Shown here: piece after piece, positions 30,932 to 40,499 of the stretch | Numbering within the stretch: the stretch's first letter is position 1 | How the letters are laid out: the number at the start of each line of letters is the position of its first letter | Origin: Dyadobacter endophyticus | GTDB lineage: Bacteria > Bacteroidota > Bacteroidia > Cytophagales > Spirosomataceae | Reading direction: 5' to 3' | DNA: 64,000 nt | Assembly (NCBI RefSeq): GCF_014641595.1 | Contig: NZ_BMIA01000003.1 | Location: forward strand, 992,001-1,056,000 | Position numbers and translations under genes: made by a program | The notes under the pieces: model-generated | Databases searched by the model: none | Told to the model about the DNA's origin: nothing | Seen by the model: the letters and a program-made list of their open reading frames with translations, nothing else

Positions 30932-33589
30932 ATGCAACCACTCCCTCCACGCTGGCTCGATAAGCTGGCCACGCGCATCTGCGCCCCGCACCTGCGCGAA
31001 GAACTCCTCGGCGACCTCCACGAGCGCTACGCCCTGCGCCACCGCCGCACAGGCACACGCAAGGCCAATTTCTTTTTCCTCCGCGAAGTGGCTGCATTGC
31101 TCCGACCCTCGATCATGCGGCGAAAACCGTCGCCATACGGCTCGCCATCCGCATTCAGCCGCGATATGCTGCGTAATTATTTCAAAATCGGCTCGCGGGT
31201 TTTGGTAAAAAACAGGGGCTACTCGCTGATCCATTTGACGGGGCTTTCCATAGGATTGTGGGCTTGCATGATGGTGGCTACCGTGGTGATCGATAGCCTT
31301 TCGTATGACCGGCAATGGGGCAGGAAGGATGATATTTACAGGATTGTAACAAGGAGCAAAATGGGTGCCGACATCGTCGAACGGTCGAGCTCCTCGCCCG
31401 AGGCTCTGGGCCCCGAATTGCAAAAAAACTACGCAGAAGTAGAATCGTGGTCGCCGCTGGATGCTACTACACTTCATTTCAAAATTCATCCTGGTGACAG
31501 CGACGGCGTGGAAACGCATTTGCTCACCGCCGATACGGCCATCAGCCAAATTCTCGACATTAAATTGCTCGCAGGAAGCTTTCAGCCTTCCACCCAAAAC
31601 GGATGGAAGCTCGCGGTAAGCAAGTCGTATGCGGCAAAGATTTTCCCGGGCCAGGACCCAATCGGTAAAATCATCCATAATATTCCAACATTCGATTCGC
31701 AGCCGGTGGCCTACGAAGTTACTGCCCTAATCGACGACATTCCGTACAACAGCCACCTCCGTGCAGACGCGATCAGGATCCGGTCCAGGAAGATTGAGCC
31801 GCTCCTAAGCTCCGGCTACATGACCTACGGCCGCAGCTACATTAAGCTCAAACGCGGCACCGACGTACATGCATTTGCCCGCAAGGTGAATGCATGGTAT
31901 GCAGGTTTTATGAAAAATAGCGGACGGGAACAGTTTGAATTTCAGCCTTTGCAGGACATTTACCTTCATTCCGATTTCGCGGAGGGACAGAACATCAAGG
32001 CCAATGCACGTACCATTTATATTTTTGCCGGTGTGGCATTATTGCTGCTTTTCATTGCCTGCGTGAACTTCGTCAATCTCAGTACGGCGAAAGCATTTGC
32101 GCGGATCAAGGAAACCGGTGTGCGGAAAATCCTCAGCGGCTCCCGACTCCAGCTCATAGTGCAGTTGCTTACCGAAACCCTGCTCCTCTTCGGACTATCT
32201 ACCTGCATTGCTTTCTTTGCCTACTACTTCACATTGGCGCCAGTGGAAAACTTCCTGGGTCACAAGCTCGTGATCACCTTCATTTCGGGCGTCGGGATGG
32301 CCGCCGCGGCATTGGCTACAATTTTCATCACCTCGCTCATCACGGGCGTTTACCCGGCCTGGATGGTATCCGGCTTCAAACCAGCCAATACCTTGCGGGG
32401 AATCATGACGTCGGCATTGGGACGGAACGGCCTGCGGAAAACGCTCGTCGTGGCACAGTTCAGCATTTCCATTGTGGTACTCCTGGCGACGATCGTGGTA
32501 TGGCAGCAGGTTCGCCTGATGAAAGACAAGGAACTCGGCTACAAAAAGAATGACTTGCTAAGCATCGAACAGATTTCCTGGGAAGGCAAAGGCAATGCTT
32601 TCAAAACCGAAATACAGCGCATTCCGGGCGTAGTTTCCAGCAGTATTGCTTTCTGGCTGCCAACCGAGGGTGGCGGCTACATGAGGCGAAACATCAAAGA
32701 CCCTGCCGACGCGACGAGACAAATCGCGATATGGTATATTGCCGGCGACATCGACCTGCCGCAAACCTTAGGCCTGAAATTGATGAAAGGCCGGATGTTC
32801 AGCGACCGTTATGCCGATGCGCTCAATGGAGATTCGCTTCAAAAAATCAGTTTTGAACTGTTTGAAAAAGCCCAAATGAACCAGAATGCGTTGATTACTA
32901 CCACAGCCGCACGAATGCTGGGTATCAGGGAACTGGACAAGCACGTCGAGAATGCGAGCTCGGTGCCAGTCGGAATTGTCGGCGATTTTCACAACGAATC
33001 ACTCTACGAGCCTATCAAACCGACGATTATACTCGCTCGGAAGTCGCCGGACTACGGCGGTATGCTCATCCGCATTCGGCCAGGCACCGAAAGGCAGGTC
33101 GTAGCCTCCGTGGAAAAACTCGGAAAGCAGTTTTTGCCCCACAAATCACTACGCATCAGCAACGTTGGAGACCAGATTTTCAAACAATACGAAGCCGAAT
33201 CCAAACTGCACCAGCTTTTCCTTTTTTTCAGCGGACTGACGATGTTCCTTTCCGCATTGGGCATTTTCGGGCTGGTGGTGCAGGCGGCGGAGCAGCGGGC
33301 GAAAGAAGTAGGCATCCGCAAGGTGCTGGGCGCGTCGGTAGCAGGTATTGTAGGATTGATTTCGAAGGATTTTGTTAAACTGGTGATGATCGCCATCGTG
33401 GTAGCTTCACCATTGGCCTGGTACGGCCTTCAAAAGTGGCTGGAAAGTTATCCCTACCGGACGGCGATCCATTGGTGGGTGTTTGCCGTAACGGGCGTGG
33501 CGGCATTGGTCGTGACGATCGGAACCGTGAGTTTCCAGGCGATCCGCACAGCTACCGCCGATCCTGTTCGCAGCCTTCGTAACGAATAA
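30932..33589 (+). CDS. ABC transporter permease, MacB/FtsX type, with permease-prefix domain
   Basis: An 885-residue membrane protein. Residues 1-75 are the permease prefix domain 2 (MQPLPPRWLDKLATRICAPHLREELLGDLHERY) that follows PadR genes in this phylum. Then come a MacB-like periplasmic domain, a first FtsX unit of membrane segments near 360-475 (IFAGVALLLLFIACVNFVNL, then SLITGVYPAWMVSGFKP), a second periplasmic domain and a second FtsX unit at the end (LFLFFSGLTMFLSALGIFGL, EVGIRKVLGASVAGI). The two-unit layout fits lipoprotein or peptide-exporting permeases. No ATPase gene is adjacent, so the partner must be encoded elsewhere or shared. Confidence 0.9.
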   Translation: MQPLPPRWLDKLATRICAPHLREELLGDLHERYALRHRRTGTRKANFFFLREVAALLRPSIMRRKPSPYGSPSAFSRDMLRNYFKIGSRVLVKNRGYSLIHLTGLSIGLWACMMVATVVIDSLSYDRQWGRKDDIYRIVTRSKMGADIVERSSSSPEALGPELQKNYAEVESWSPLDATTLHFKIHPGDSDGVETHLLTADTAISQILDIKLLAGSFQPSTQNGWKLAVSKSYAAKIFPGQDPIGKIIHNIPTFDSQPVAYEVTALIDDIPYNSHLRADAIRIRSRKIEPLLSSGYMTYGRSYIKLKRGTDVHAFARKVNAWYAGFMKNSGREQFEFQPLQDIYLHSDFAEGQNIKANARTIYIFAGVALLLLFIACVNFVNLSTAKAFARIKETGVRKILSGSRLQLIVQLLTETLLLFGLSTCIAFFAYYFTLAPVENFLGHKLVITFISGVGMAAAALATIFITSLITGVYPAWMVSGFKPANTLRGIMTSALGRNGLRKTLVVAQFSISIVVLLATIVVWQQVRLMKDKELGYKKNDLLSIEQISWEGKGNAFKTEIQRIPGVVSSSIAFWLPTEGGGYMRRNIKDPADATRQIAIWYIAGDIDLPQTLGLKLMKGRMFSDRYADALNGDSLQKISFELFEKAQMNQNALITTTAARMLGIRELDKHVENASSVPVGIVGDFHNESLYEPIKPTIILARKSPDYGGMLIRIRPGTERQVVASVEKLGKQFLPHKSLRISNVGDQIFKQYEAESKLHQLFLFFSGLTMFLSALGIFGLVVQAAEQRAKEVGIRKVLGASVAGIVGLISKDFVKLVMIAIVVASPLAWYGLQKWLESYPYRTAIHWWVFAVTGVAALVVTIGTVSFQAIRTATADPVRSLRNE

Positions 33590-33597
33590 TCGATTTA

Positions 33598-33638
33598 GGG
33601 AATTAAAGTACAGAGATGCCACTTTAATTCCCCATTTT
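33598..33638 (+). terminator. Hairpin after the permease gene
   Basis: A 12-bp perfect stem GGGAATTAAAGT / ACTTTAATTCCC with an 11-base loop. Only a short T-run follows (ATTTTG), so termination strength is uncertain. It lies 9 bases after the permease stop. Confidence 0.6.
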
Positions 33639-33723
33639 GAGCTGCTGGCAGTACGCGTATGCGCTTTTTAAGTTAGCATAACAATTGTACTGTTTTTGCC
33701 AGCACCAAAAATCAACAACCCTC

Positions 33724-34920
33724 ATGCAAATGCTCTCCGGCCTGGGCAAAGCCCGGTACATTCCCCTCCTGATTCTTTTTACGCTCGCGATCATGCAATC
33801 CTGCCGGAAAAACCCGAAGGAAATGACTGACGAGGAGCTTGCCGTGGCGATCAGTGAAAAGAAAACTTATCAGCAACTACTCGATCTCGCAGGCAATGCG
33901 GGGATCGATACGCGTAAATTCGAGGCGAAGGCCGGCACGCAGCCGGTATTTGGATTGTTGGAAGAATTAGCGTTCGGGCACAAGCCCACCATCCGGTTTA
34001 CCCAGAAAAAAATCAAAGCCGACACTACATTGATCCGCGACGCGGCCGAGGAGCTTGTTAACGGGCAATCTGTGGAAAAGGTTCTGGAAAGACTAGAACC
34101 GGTTTTTCCGGTTTATCATAACCTGAAAATCCATTACACCCGGTTATTGAAGGAGCAGAAAAAGGACAGCGCCGCTTACGTGGCCCAAACGCTCAATGCT
34201 TATCGCTGGATTCACCGGCAAATTCAGGGCGCACCGCGGTTTGTAGTGGTCAATATCCGGGGCGCATACCTGACAGCGATGGATTCCGCCGGCCAGCACG
34301 TGCTCACCATGCGTACCATCGTGGGTAAGCGCGACACGCCTACGCCCACGATCGACACCTATGCGACGAGCATTGTCACGCATCCCTACTGGAACGTGCC
34401 TAAAAGCATTGCGATTAAAGAGATTTTCCCGAAAGCTGCGGCAAACCCCGAATACCTGGGCAAAAACCGCATTCAGGTGATCGATAAAGACGGACAGGCG
34501 ATAAATCCCGAAGAACTGGAATGGGGCGACCTTACCGCCGAAAAATTCCCCTACCGTTTCAGGCAGGAAACCGGTGAAGACAACTCGCTGGGTTTACTAA
34601 AAGTGGAGATCAAAAACCCTTTGGCGATTTACCTGCACGACACAAATGCAAGATACCTGTTCAAAAGCGACCAGCGCTGGCGCAGCCACGGGTGCGTACG
34701 CGTGCAACATCCGACCGACCTGGCCAACTATATGGCTGGTACCAAACTGCTCGACAGCGATTTCATGGCCGAGCCCGATACCGTTTCGCACCCGCCGAAG
34801 TGGCACAAGCTGAAAGTGAGGGTTCCGGTGTTTTTGCTGTATTTACCCGCGGATTGTAATCCGAAAGGCGATTTGATGTATTTCCCGGATGTTTACAAAC
34901 GCGAAACGCCCAATGCCTGA
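33724..34920 (+). CDS. L,D-transpeptidase, lipoprotein (YcbB-like)
   Basis: About 398 residues from the ATG at 33724 (the open frame extends 13 codons upstream, but the signal peptide begins here). Lipobox IMQSC with Cys27. The YkuD catalytic region has RGAYLTAMD, THPYWNVPKSIAIKEI, IYLHDT and the active-site SHGCVRVQ with Cys324. Such enzymes make 3-3 crosslinks in peptidoglycan or attach lipoproteins. The length is shorter than E. coli YcbB, and the usual N-terminal lid domain is reduced. Its 3' end overlaps by 28 bases the 3' end of another, unrelated-looking L,D-transpeptidase gene on the opposite strand. Confidence 0.88.
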   Translation: MQMLSGLGKARYIPLLILFTLAIMQSCRKNPKEMTDEELAVAISEKKTYQQLLDLAGNAGIDTRKFEAKAGTQPVFGLLEELAFGHKPTIRFTQKKIKADTTLIRDAAEELVNGQSVEKVLERLEPVFPVYHNLKIHYTRLLKEQKKDSAAYVAQTLNAYRWIHRQIQGAPRFVVVNIRGAYLTAMDSAGQHVLTMRTIVGKRDTPTPTIDTYATSIVTHPYWNVPKSIAIKEIFPKAAANPEYLGKNRIQVIDKDGQAINPEELEWGDLTAEKFPYRFRQETGEDNSLGLLKVEIKNPLAIYLHDTNARYLFKSDQRWRSHGCVRVQHPTDLANYMAGTKLLDSDFMAEPDTVSHPPKWHKLKVRVPVFLLYLPADCNPKGDLMYFPDVYKRETPNA

Positions 34921-35660
34921 ACATCGGCCATTGCTTCCATACCGGCCAGCAAAGAAGATTTTTGAATATAATGCTGGTCAGCGGAATAAATGAAGAGTCC
35001 GGCCCCATTATAGAGCATATTGATCAGCTTTTTGGAATCGGCGATCGACACCGCGGGGCAGCCAAGGCTGCGGCCGAGTCTGCCGGTGTTTCTGATAAAC
35101 GATTCACTCACATAGTCCGCTCCATGCATGACGATCGCGCGCTCCAATGCACGGTCGTTAATGCCTTTTTCAAGTCCTTCCAGCCGAAGCGAAAGGCCAT
35201 GCTTTCCCTGGTAAGTACCTAATGTTTTATAAAAACCCAAACTGGATTGGAAAGAAGAGTTCGCATTGGAAAAGCGCTCGGCAAACTCGCTCCCGGAATT
35301 ACGGCCATGCGCTACATAAGTATTTAAAAGCACTTTCTTTTTCAGCAAATCAATCACATACAGCCGCTTATTACGCGAAGATTGTGTAAAGTCGCAAATC
35401 GCCATGATCGGGTTATCGAGTTTGATTTTTTGAAAACCAAACCATGCACAATAGAATGCACGTTCCGACAAGCCCTGCTTTTTCAGGCCCAGCGAGTCAT
35501 ACAATGAAATCCATTCGGAACGGGTAACAGCCGAATCGGTCTTAGCGAACGGCAATTTTTTGGTGGTAGAAATTCTGGAAAGTGGGTCGGCCCGGTGAAC
35601 ACTTAATGAAATGCCTGCTGCTATCAATACCGCTGCCAAAACCCCATGCGCTTTTGTCAT
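34893..35660 (-). CDS. Murein L,D-transpeptidase catalytic-domain protein
   Basis: A 255-residue exported protein with a hydrophobic N-terminus (MTKAHGVLAAVLIAAGISLS). The catalytic region of the PF13645-type family is present: ICDFTQSSRNKRLYVIDL, YVAHGRNSGSEFA, IVMHGADYVSE with His179, and GRSLGCPAVS with Cys201. It belongs to a different transpeptidase subgroup from the convergent gene beside it. The substrate is expected to be peptidoglycan stem peptides. The promoter should lie in the 206-base gap that follows position 35660 and holds an 11-bp inverted repeat. Confidence 0.87.
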   Translation of the reverse strand: MTKAHGVLAAVLIAAGISLSVHRADPLSRISTTKKLPFAKTDSAVTRSEWISLYDSLGLKKQGLSERAFYCAWFGFQKIKLDNPIMAICDFTQSSRNKRLYVIDLLKKKVLLNTYVAHGRNSGSEFAERFSNANSSFQSSLGFYKTLGTYQGKHGLSLRLEGLEKGINDRALERAIVMHGADYVSESFIRNTGRLGRSLGCPAVSIADSKKLINMLYNGAGLFIYSADQHYIQKSSLLAGMEAMADVQALGVSRL

Positions 35661-35745
35661 TTCTTATTGTTTTATTGAGTATGTGCTTCAAAATCAATCT
35701 AGAAGATGCGCTGCTAAGCGACCCTAGCCTAACAGGCCTTAAAAC

Positions 35746-35779
35746 GCAAATGGTTCCGAAAAATTTCAGAACCATTTGC
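35746..35779. repeat. Inverted repeat with 11-bp arms
   Basis: GCAAATGGTTC / GAACCATTTGC, perfect, around a 12-base loop. It lies in the gap between the leftward L,D-transpeptidase start and the tyrA end. No T-run follows on the + strand. It may be a hairpin near the tyrA operon end or a protein-binding site. Confidence 0.6.
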
Positions 35780-35866
35780 AATATACTAACTATCAATTAC
35801 TTATAAGAAATAATTCTCAACTTTTTCCTGACCTTAACTACCCAGTCATTCAATCATTCAATTTCA

Positions 35867-36724
35867 TCATTTCTTCTCAATCCCCGCTAATACCCGCCCG
35901 ATATCATTAGCCCGGGCCATATAAGAAAGGCTGGCATCCATATCCCGGCCGTCGATAGCGTCTTTGAATTTTTTGAGTAGTTCGATATAGTCCCCCAATG
36001 CCTTGGAAACATTCTTTTTGTTTTGGTCAAAAATCGGTGCCCACATTTGCGGGGAGCTTTTCGCAAGGCGAACTGTGGAAGAAAAACCGGTGCTCGCCAT
36101 ATCGAAGATTGCACGCTCGTCGCGTTCCTTGTCCAGCACGGTCATACCCAATGCAAAAGAGCTGATGTGGCTCAGATGCGACACATAAGCCAAATGCAGA
36201 TCGTGCTCCACGGGCTGCATATAATGGATTTTCATGCCTACATCGCGCAGGAACGTTTCGACCAATGCCAATGAATCCGGATTGCTCTTTTCTTTGTCGC
36301 AGATGATCACGTTTTTATCAATCAAAAGCTCCTTGAATGCCGCACCCGGGCCTGAGTTTTCGGTACCGGCCATGGGATGCCCCGCTACAAACTGGCCACG
36401 TTTGGGATGTTTGTCCGCCAGTTTGCAGATCAATTCCTTCGTAGAACCCAAATCCGTGATCGTCCGGCCATCCGGCAGATGATCGAGCATGTAGGGCAGC
36501 AATTTGGTAATGGCGTCCACGGGCGTCGCGAGCACGTTCAGCTCCGATACCTGCAATGCCTCGTCGAGCGTCAGGATCTCGTCCACGATCCCTTTCGCCA
36601 GTGCTATTTTCTGATTAACCGACGAGTTATCCACGCCCACGAATTTCACGTGCGGGTATTTCTCGCGCAGCCCCAGGGCAAACGACCCGCCCAGCAAGCC
36701 GACCCCTATGATACTGATTATCAT
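35867..36724 (-). CDS. tyrA: Prephenate dehydrogenase
   Basis: About 285 residues from the ATG at 36724. The reading frame is open for 51 codons further, but MIISIIGVGLLGGSFALGL is the obvious dinucleotide-binding start. Family motifs follow: DLGSTKELICKLADKHP, GHPMAGTENSGPGAA and YVSHLSHISSFALGM with the catalytic His residues. The enzyme oxidises prephenate to 4-hydroxyphenylpyruvate on the way to tyrosine. It lies 28 bases downstream of an aminotransferase gene in the same direction, so the two probably form a tyrosine/phenylalanine pair. No ACT domain is attached. Confidence 0.93.
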   Translation of the reverse strand: MIISIIGVGLLGGSFALGLREKYPHVKFVGVDNSSVNQKIALAKGIVDEILTLDEALQVSELNVLATPVDAITKLLPYMLDHLPDGRTITDLGSTKELICKLADKHPKRGQFVAGHPMAGTENSGPGAAFKELLIDKNVIICDKEKSNPDSLALVETFLRDVGMKIHYMQPVEHDLHLAYVSHLSHISSFALGMTVLDKERDERAIFDMASTGFSSTVRLAKSSPQMWAPIFDQNKKNVSKALGDYIELLKKFKDAIDGRDMDASLSYMARANDIGRVLAGIEKK

Positions 36725-36752
36725 TATTTTTAAAATTAAATATCCTGAAACA

Positions 36753-37910
36753 TTACCCTTTGATCCGCTCCACCGCCTGCCAGATTCTTTCCTTCGGCAG
36801 ACATAACGATAAACGGATATAACGCTGACCTTTCGGGCCAAAAATGACGCCCGGTGCAATGAAAACGTGCTTTTCAACCAGCAGGCTATTCACGAGCGCT
36901 TCCGCCGATTCCGTGGAATCGGACAGCTTGCCCCAGAGGAACATGCCTTCCTGCTTGTCGTCCCACGTGCAGCCGAGCGTGCGCAAAAGCGCTTCGGACG
37001 CTTCCAGACGGCCCTGGTACACGGCATTGCGCTCCGCATGCCATTCGGCAGAGTTACCCAATGCTTTCGCGCCAGCTTCCTGCATTGCCCAAAACATCCC
37101 CGAATCAACATTGCTTTTGATCGTCAGCACCGCGCTGATGTATTCCTTCGCGCCCGAAAGCCATCCGAGCCGCCAGCCGGCCATATTATGCGACTTGCTC
37201 ATCGAGTTCAGCTCGATCGCCACCTCTTTGGCACCTTCCACAGAAAGCAGGCTGATCGGCGCTTTCTTATTCAGGATCAGGCTGTATGGGTTATCATGAC
37301 AAAGCAATATGCGGTGCTTTTTGGCAAATGCAACTGCTTCTTCGAAAAGCTCCTGCGTCGCAGGCGCGCCCGTGGGCATATGCGGGTAATTAAGCCACAT
37401 GAGCTTCGTTTTGGGCGTCACGAGACTTTCCATGGCAGTCCAGTCGGGTTGCCAGCCGTGATCTTCGCGCAGCGGGTATTCTTTCACCACCGCGCCCACC
37501 ATCTGGCTTACGGCACGGTAGGCCGGGTAACCCAGCTCGGGCACCAGCACCTCGTCGCCTGGATCGAGGAATGTCAGCGATATATGGGTAATGCCCTCTT
37601 TCGAACCAATGAGCGGCAATATTTCGGAATTCGGATCGAGTGTTACACCATAGGTACGATAATAAAAATCTGCAACTGATTTTCTGAAAGCGGGGGTGCC
37701 TGTATAAGGCTGATAACCATGCGCCTGCGGTTGATAGGCAGCGGTTGTCAATGCTTCCAGCGTTTCTACTGAGGGCATCATATCCGGGTTTCCGATCCCG
37801 AGATTGATGACGTCATGCCCTTCGGCAATCAGTTTGCGCACTTCGGCCAGCTTCACCGAGAAATAGTATTCCGATGTCTGCCTGGTGCGCTGTGCAGTTT
37901 CTATAATCAT
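36753..37910 (-). CDS. Class I/II aminotransferase
   Basis: About 385 residues from the ATG at 37910. An in-frame Met 10 codons upstream is less likely since the next residues MIIETAQRTRQTSEYYFSVK match the family start. Features: GIGNPDMMPS, LIGSKEGI, LNYPHMPTG, the aspartate region CHDNPYSL, the PLP-lysine motif SMSKSHNMAGWRLGW and the C-terminal Arg segment QRYIRLSLC. It is most like aspartate or LL-diaminopimelate aminotransferases. Because tyrA follows, transamination of 4-hydroxyphenylpyruvate or prephenate is the likely job, though a diaminopimelate role cannot be excluded. Confidence 0.88.
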   Translation of the reverse strand: MIIETAQRTRQTSEYYFSVKLAEVRKLIAEGHDVINLGIGNPDMMPSVETLEALTTAAYQPQAHGYQPYTGTPAFRKSVADFYYRTYGVTLDPNSEILPLIGSKEGITHISLTFLDPGDEVLVPELGYPAYRAVSQMVGAVVKEYPLREDHGWQPDWTAMESLVTPKTKLMWLNYPHMPTGAPATQELFEEAVAFAKKHRILLCHDNPYSLILNKKAPISLLSVEGAKEVAIELNSMSKSHNMAGWRLGWLSGAKEYISAVLTIKSNVDSGMFWAMQEAGAKALGNSAEWHAERNAVYQGRLEASEALLRTLGCTWDDKQEGMFLWGKLSDSTESAEALVNSLLVEKHVFIAPGVIFGPKGQRYIRLSLCLPKERIWQAVERIKG

Positions 37911-38065
37911 TATAGTGAATTGAATTGTGCTTTTAGCCATTGGCTATCAGCTGTTAAAATGTCCGTCCGGAACAGCCCGGCGAAACGGGGCGCAATTTAC
38001 GACAATTTCCTGGCGGCACATCCTCCCATTTACCTATCTTCAATCCAATTTCTCTAAATTGCGAT

Positions 38066-38818
38066 ATGAATAAACTACGTATCCTTGCCCTTTTTACCGT
38101 ATTTCTGGCCGGTTGTTCCAAACCTTCCGAGCAAATCATGGTTGCTACGGCTGCCAATGTGCAATATGTGATGAAGGAAATCCAGCAGGAATTCGAGAAA
38201 GAATCCGGGAAAAAGATCGAGATCGTAGTGGCATCGTCCGGCAAACTCACTACGCAAATCCGCGAAGGCGCGCCATTCGACGTTTTTGTTTCGGCCGACA
38301 CGAAGTATCCCGAGGAAATCTTCAAAAACGGCGGCTCCGACCGGGAGCCGGAAGTTTACGCAACGGGCACATTGGTATTATGGTCCAAAGACATTCCCGA
38401 AACTGATCTTAACCCGGAAGTATTAGCGACCGGGAAAGTCAGAAAAGTAGCCGTCCCCAATCCCCAGACGGCGCCATATGGCCAAGCAGCCGTTGAGGCA
38501 TTGAATGCTTTGAAACTTTACGAACAAACAGAAAAGAAACTGGTTTACGGTGAAAGTATCGCCCAAACCGCTCAATATATCACAACCGGCTCGGCAGAAG
38601 CCGGTTTTAATGCGTTATCCATTGTACTTTCCCCCGAAATGAAAGGCAAGGGGCATTATATCATCGTAGATTCAAGTCTTTATAAACCAATTCAACAAGC
38701 GGCTATCCTATTAAAACATAGCGCAGATTCGCCCAAAAAAGCGTCGAGCGAGCAGTTTTATCAGTTCCTGTATTCAGCCAAAGCGAAGGCAATTTTTAAA
38801 AAGTATGGGTATCGATAG
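38066..38818 (+). CDS. modA: Molybdate ABC transporter substrate-binding lipoprotein
   Basis: A 250-residue binding protein. Lipobox LAGC with Cys17. The mature part shows the ModA pattern: AANVQYVMKEIQQEFEKESGKKIEIVVASSGKLTTQIREGAPFDVFVSAD, NPQTAPYGQAAVEAL and TAQYITTGSAEAGFNALSIVLSP. It binds molybdate or tungstate in the periplasm. The gene overlaps modB by 14 bases, so translation is coupled. No molybdate-responsive ModE site or Moco riboswitch was recognised upstream. Confidence 0.93.
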   Translation: MNKLRILALFTVFLAGCSKPSEQIMVATAANVQYVMKEIQQEFEKESGKKIEIVVASSGKLTTQIREGAPFDVFVSADTKYPEEIFKNGGSDREPEVYATGTLVLWSKDIPETDLNPEVLATGKVRKVAVPNPQTAPYGQAAVEALNALKLYEQTEKKLVYGESIAQTAQYITTGSAEAGFNALSIVLSPEMKGKGHYIIVDSSLYKPIQQAAILLKHSADSPKKASSEQFYQFLYSAKAKAIFKKYGYR

Positions 38819-39485
38819 TCAACCTCTCTGGCTCACTTTTAAACTCGCCGGCATCACCTCCATTCTGCTGCTCGTAATCGCCCTGCCGATCGCCTACTGG
38901 CTGGTTTTTGGGAAGTTCAAAGGGCGTGGTGTGGTGGAGGCGCTGATCGGCATGCCGCTCGTGCTGCCGCCGTCGGTGATCGGTTTTTATTTGCTGCTGG
39001 CATTCAGCCCCTCGCATTGGTTTGGAGCCTGGATTGAAGAATGGCTGGGTTTGCGATTGGTATTCTCGTTTCCCGGACTTGTGATTGCTTCGATTTTGTA
39101 CAGCCTGCCGTTTATGGTTTACCCGATCCGCGCCGGGCTGCAATCGCTGCCGGTGTCGTTGCGGGAAGCTTCCTACACGCTTGGGAAAAATGAATGGCAA
39201 ACATTTGTACAAGTGCTCCTGCCCAATTGCAAACCGGCGATCCTGACGGCATTCGTACTCACATTTGCGCATACGGTGGGAGAGTTCGGTGTGGTGTTGA
39301 TGATCGGCGGGAACATTCCAGGCGTAACCAAGGTGGCATCCGTGGCCGTCTATAACGAGGTGGAGGCATTGAATTACCCGGCAGCCAACGAATACGCCAT
39401 GGTGCTTTTTGCTGTCACTTTCATTATTTTGCTGCTGGTTTATTCCATTAACAACCGACTGCTCCGTGTCCGACAGCCTGCTTGA
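38805..39485 (+). CDS. modB: Molybdate ABC transporter permease
   Basis: A 226-residue permease with five to six membrane segments. Family signatures are GMPLVLPPSVIGFYLLL near the N-terminus and the EAA loop REASYTLGKNEWQTFVQVLLPNCKPAILTA, then VGEFGVVLMIGGNIPG. It overlaps modA by 14 bases and modC by 20. With ModA and ModC it forms the importer. Confidence 0.95.
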   Translation: MGIDSQPLWLTFKLAGITSILLLVIALPIAYWLVFGKFKGRGVVEALIGMPLVLPPSVIGFYLLLAFSPSHWFGAWIEEWLGLRLVFSFPGLVIASILYSLPFMVYPIRAGLQSLPVSLREASYTLGKNEWQTFVQVLLPNCKPAILTAFVLTFAHTVGEFGVVLMIGGNIPGVTKVASVAVYNEVEALNYPAANEYAMVLFAVTFIILLLVYSINNRLLRVRQPA

Positions 39486-40356
39486 CGTCCATATCCGGCA
39501 TACTTTGCATACCGCTCATGGTATCCTGCCCATGGAAGTCGACTTTTCGCTTGCCAAAGGCCACATGATGGCCTTAACAGGTCCATCCGGAGCGGGCAAA
39601 ACCACCTTGCTCCGGCTCATCGCCGGGCTTATACACCCCGAAAACGGGCGCATTACATTCAATGCCGAACGATGGCTGGATTCGGCCTCGCGCGTGCATT
39701 TACCCGCACAAAAACGCCATATCGGCTTTGTTTTCCAGGATTATGCATTGTTCCCGCACATGACGGTGCATAAAAATCTGCTGTTTGCTTTGGCACAAAA
39801 TCAATCTGCCGAAATCGTCGACGATTTACTGGAAGCAACGGGCCTTTCGCAACTGGCCGACCGGAGACCTGCCCAACTCTCGGGCGGCCAGCAGCAGCGC
39901 GTCGCCCTCGCGCGTGCGCTCGTACGCAAGCCCGAACTTTTGCTGATGGACGAACCTTTCGCCGCGCTTGACCCGGAAATGCGTTTACAGTTGCAGGATT
40001 TGCTTTTGAAACTGCATCGCCAACACAATTTCTCCATCATACTCGTAACGCACGACATAGGTGAAATTTTCCGCCTCGCCGATCAGGTCGCCATCATGGA
40101 AACGGGCAAAATCACCCAATTTGGCACACCATCCCAGGTTTATGTGGCCGACGCCGAGCCGCAAGGCTTGTCCGTTTACGGAGAAGTCCTAACCTGCGAA
40201 CGCCAGGGCGAAATGCTCGCTGTCAACGCCTGGATCGACGGTAAAATCAGGCGATTTATGATACCAGCAAACCTAGAATCCGACATGCAGCCAGGCGTCA
40301 CATTCACATTAAACTACACCGCCAACAATGCCGAAATTCGAATTATTGACCACTGA
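39466..40356 (+). CDS. modC: Molybdate ABC transporter ATPase
   Basis: About 296 residues from a GTG at 39466. The frame is open further upstream but that stretch lies inside modB, and VSDSLLDVHIRHTLHT is the natural start. Walker A GPSGAGKTTLL, Q-loop, signature LSGGQQQRVALARAL, Walker B LLLMDEPFAALD and switch THD are all present. Residues from about 225 hold a shortened TOBE-like domain. It powers molybdate import and overlaps modB by 20 bases, as expected for a coupled operon. Confidence 0.93.
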   Translation: MSDSLLDVHIRHTLHTAHGILPMEVDFSLAKGHMMALTGPSGAGKTTLLRLIAGLIHPENGRITFNAERWLDSASRVHLPAQKRHIGFVFQDYALFPHMTVHKNLLFALAQNQSAEIVDDLLEATGLSQLADRRPAQLSGGQQQRVALARALVRKPELLLMDEPFAALDPEMRLQLQDLLLKLHRQHNFSIILVTHDIGEIFRLADQVAIMETGKITQFGTPSQVYVADAEPQGLSVYGEVLTCERQGEMLAVNAWIDGKIRRFMIPANLESDMQPGVTFTLNYTANNAEIRIIDH

Positions 40357-40357
40357 C

Positions 40358-40413
40358 CGCCGATTGTTAGATTGAATACCGTCGATCGATCTTAATTTGA
40401 AATACAATCGGCG
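40358..40413. repeat. Inverted repeat between modC and SGNH gene
   Basis: CGCCGATTGT (40358-40367) and ACAATCGGCG (40404-40413), perfect 10-base arms 36 bases apart, with further GATCGATC elements between them. Starts two bases after the modC stop. It may act as a terminator or transcript-end hairpin, but no T-tract is seen. Confidence 0.45.
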
Positions 40414-40499
40414 ATCGGCCGTCAGGGTCAAACCCCAACCATAAGGGTATTTCCCACAGCAACCTGTCTTTTTCCAAAATCCATACTTAACACTAAACC

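Noticed and set aside
37911..38065. A GC-rich stretch upstream of modA that might be a molybdenum-cofactor riboswitch
   Set aside because: No conserved P1/P2 arrangement of that RNA could be built; only short chance stems are present.
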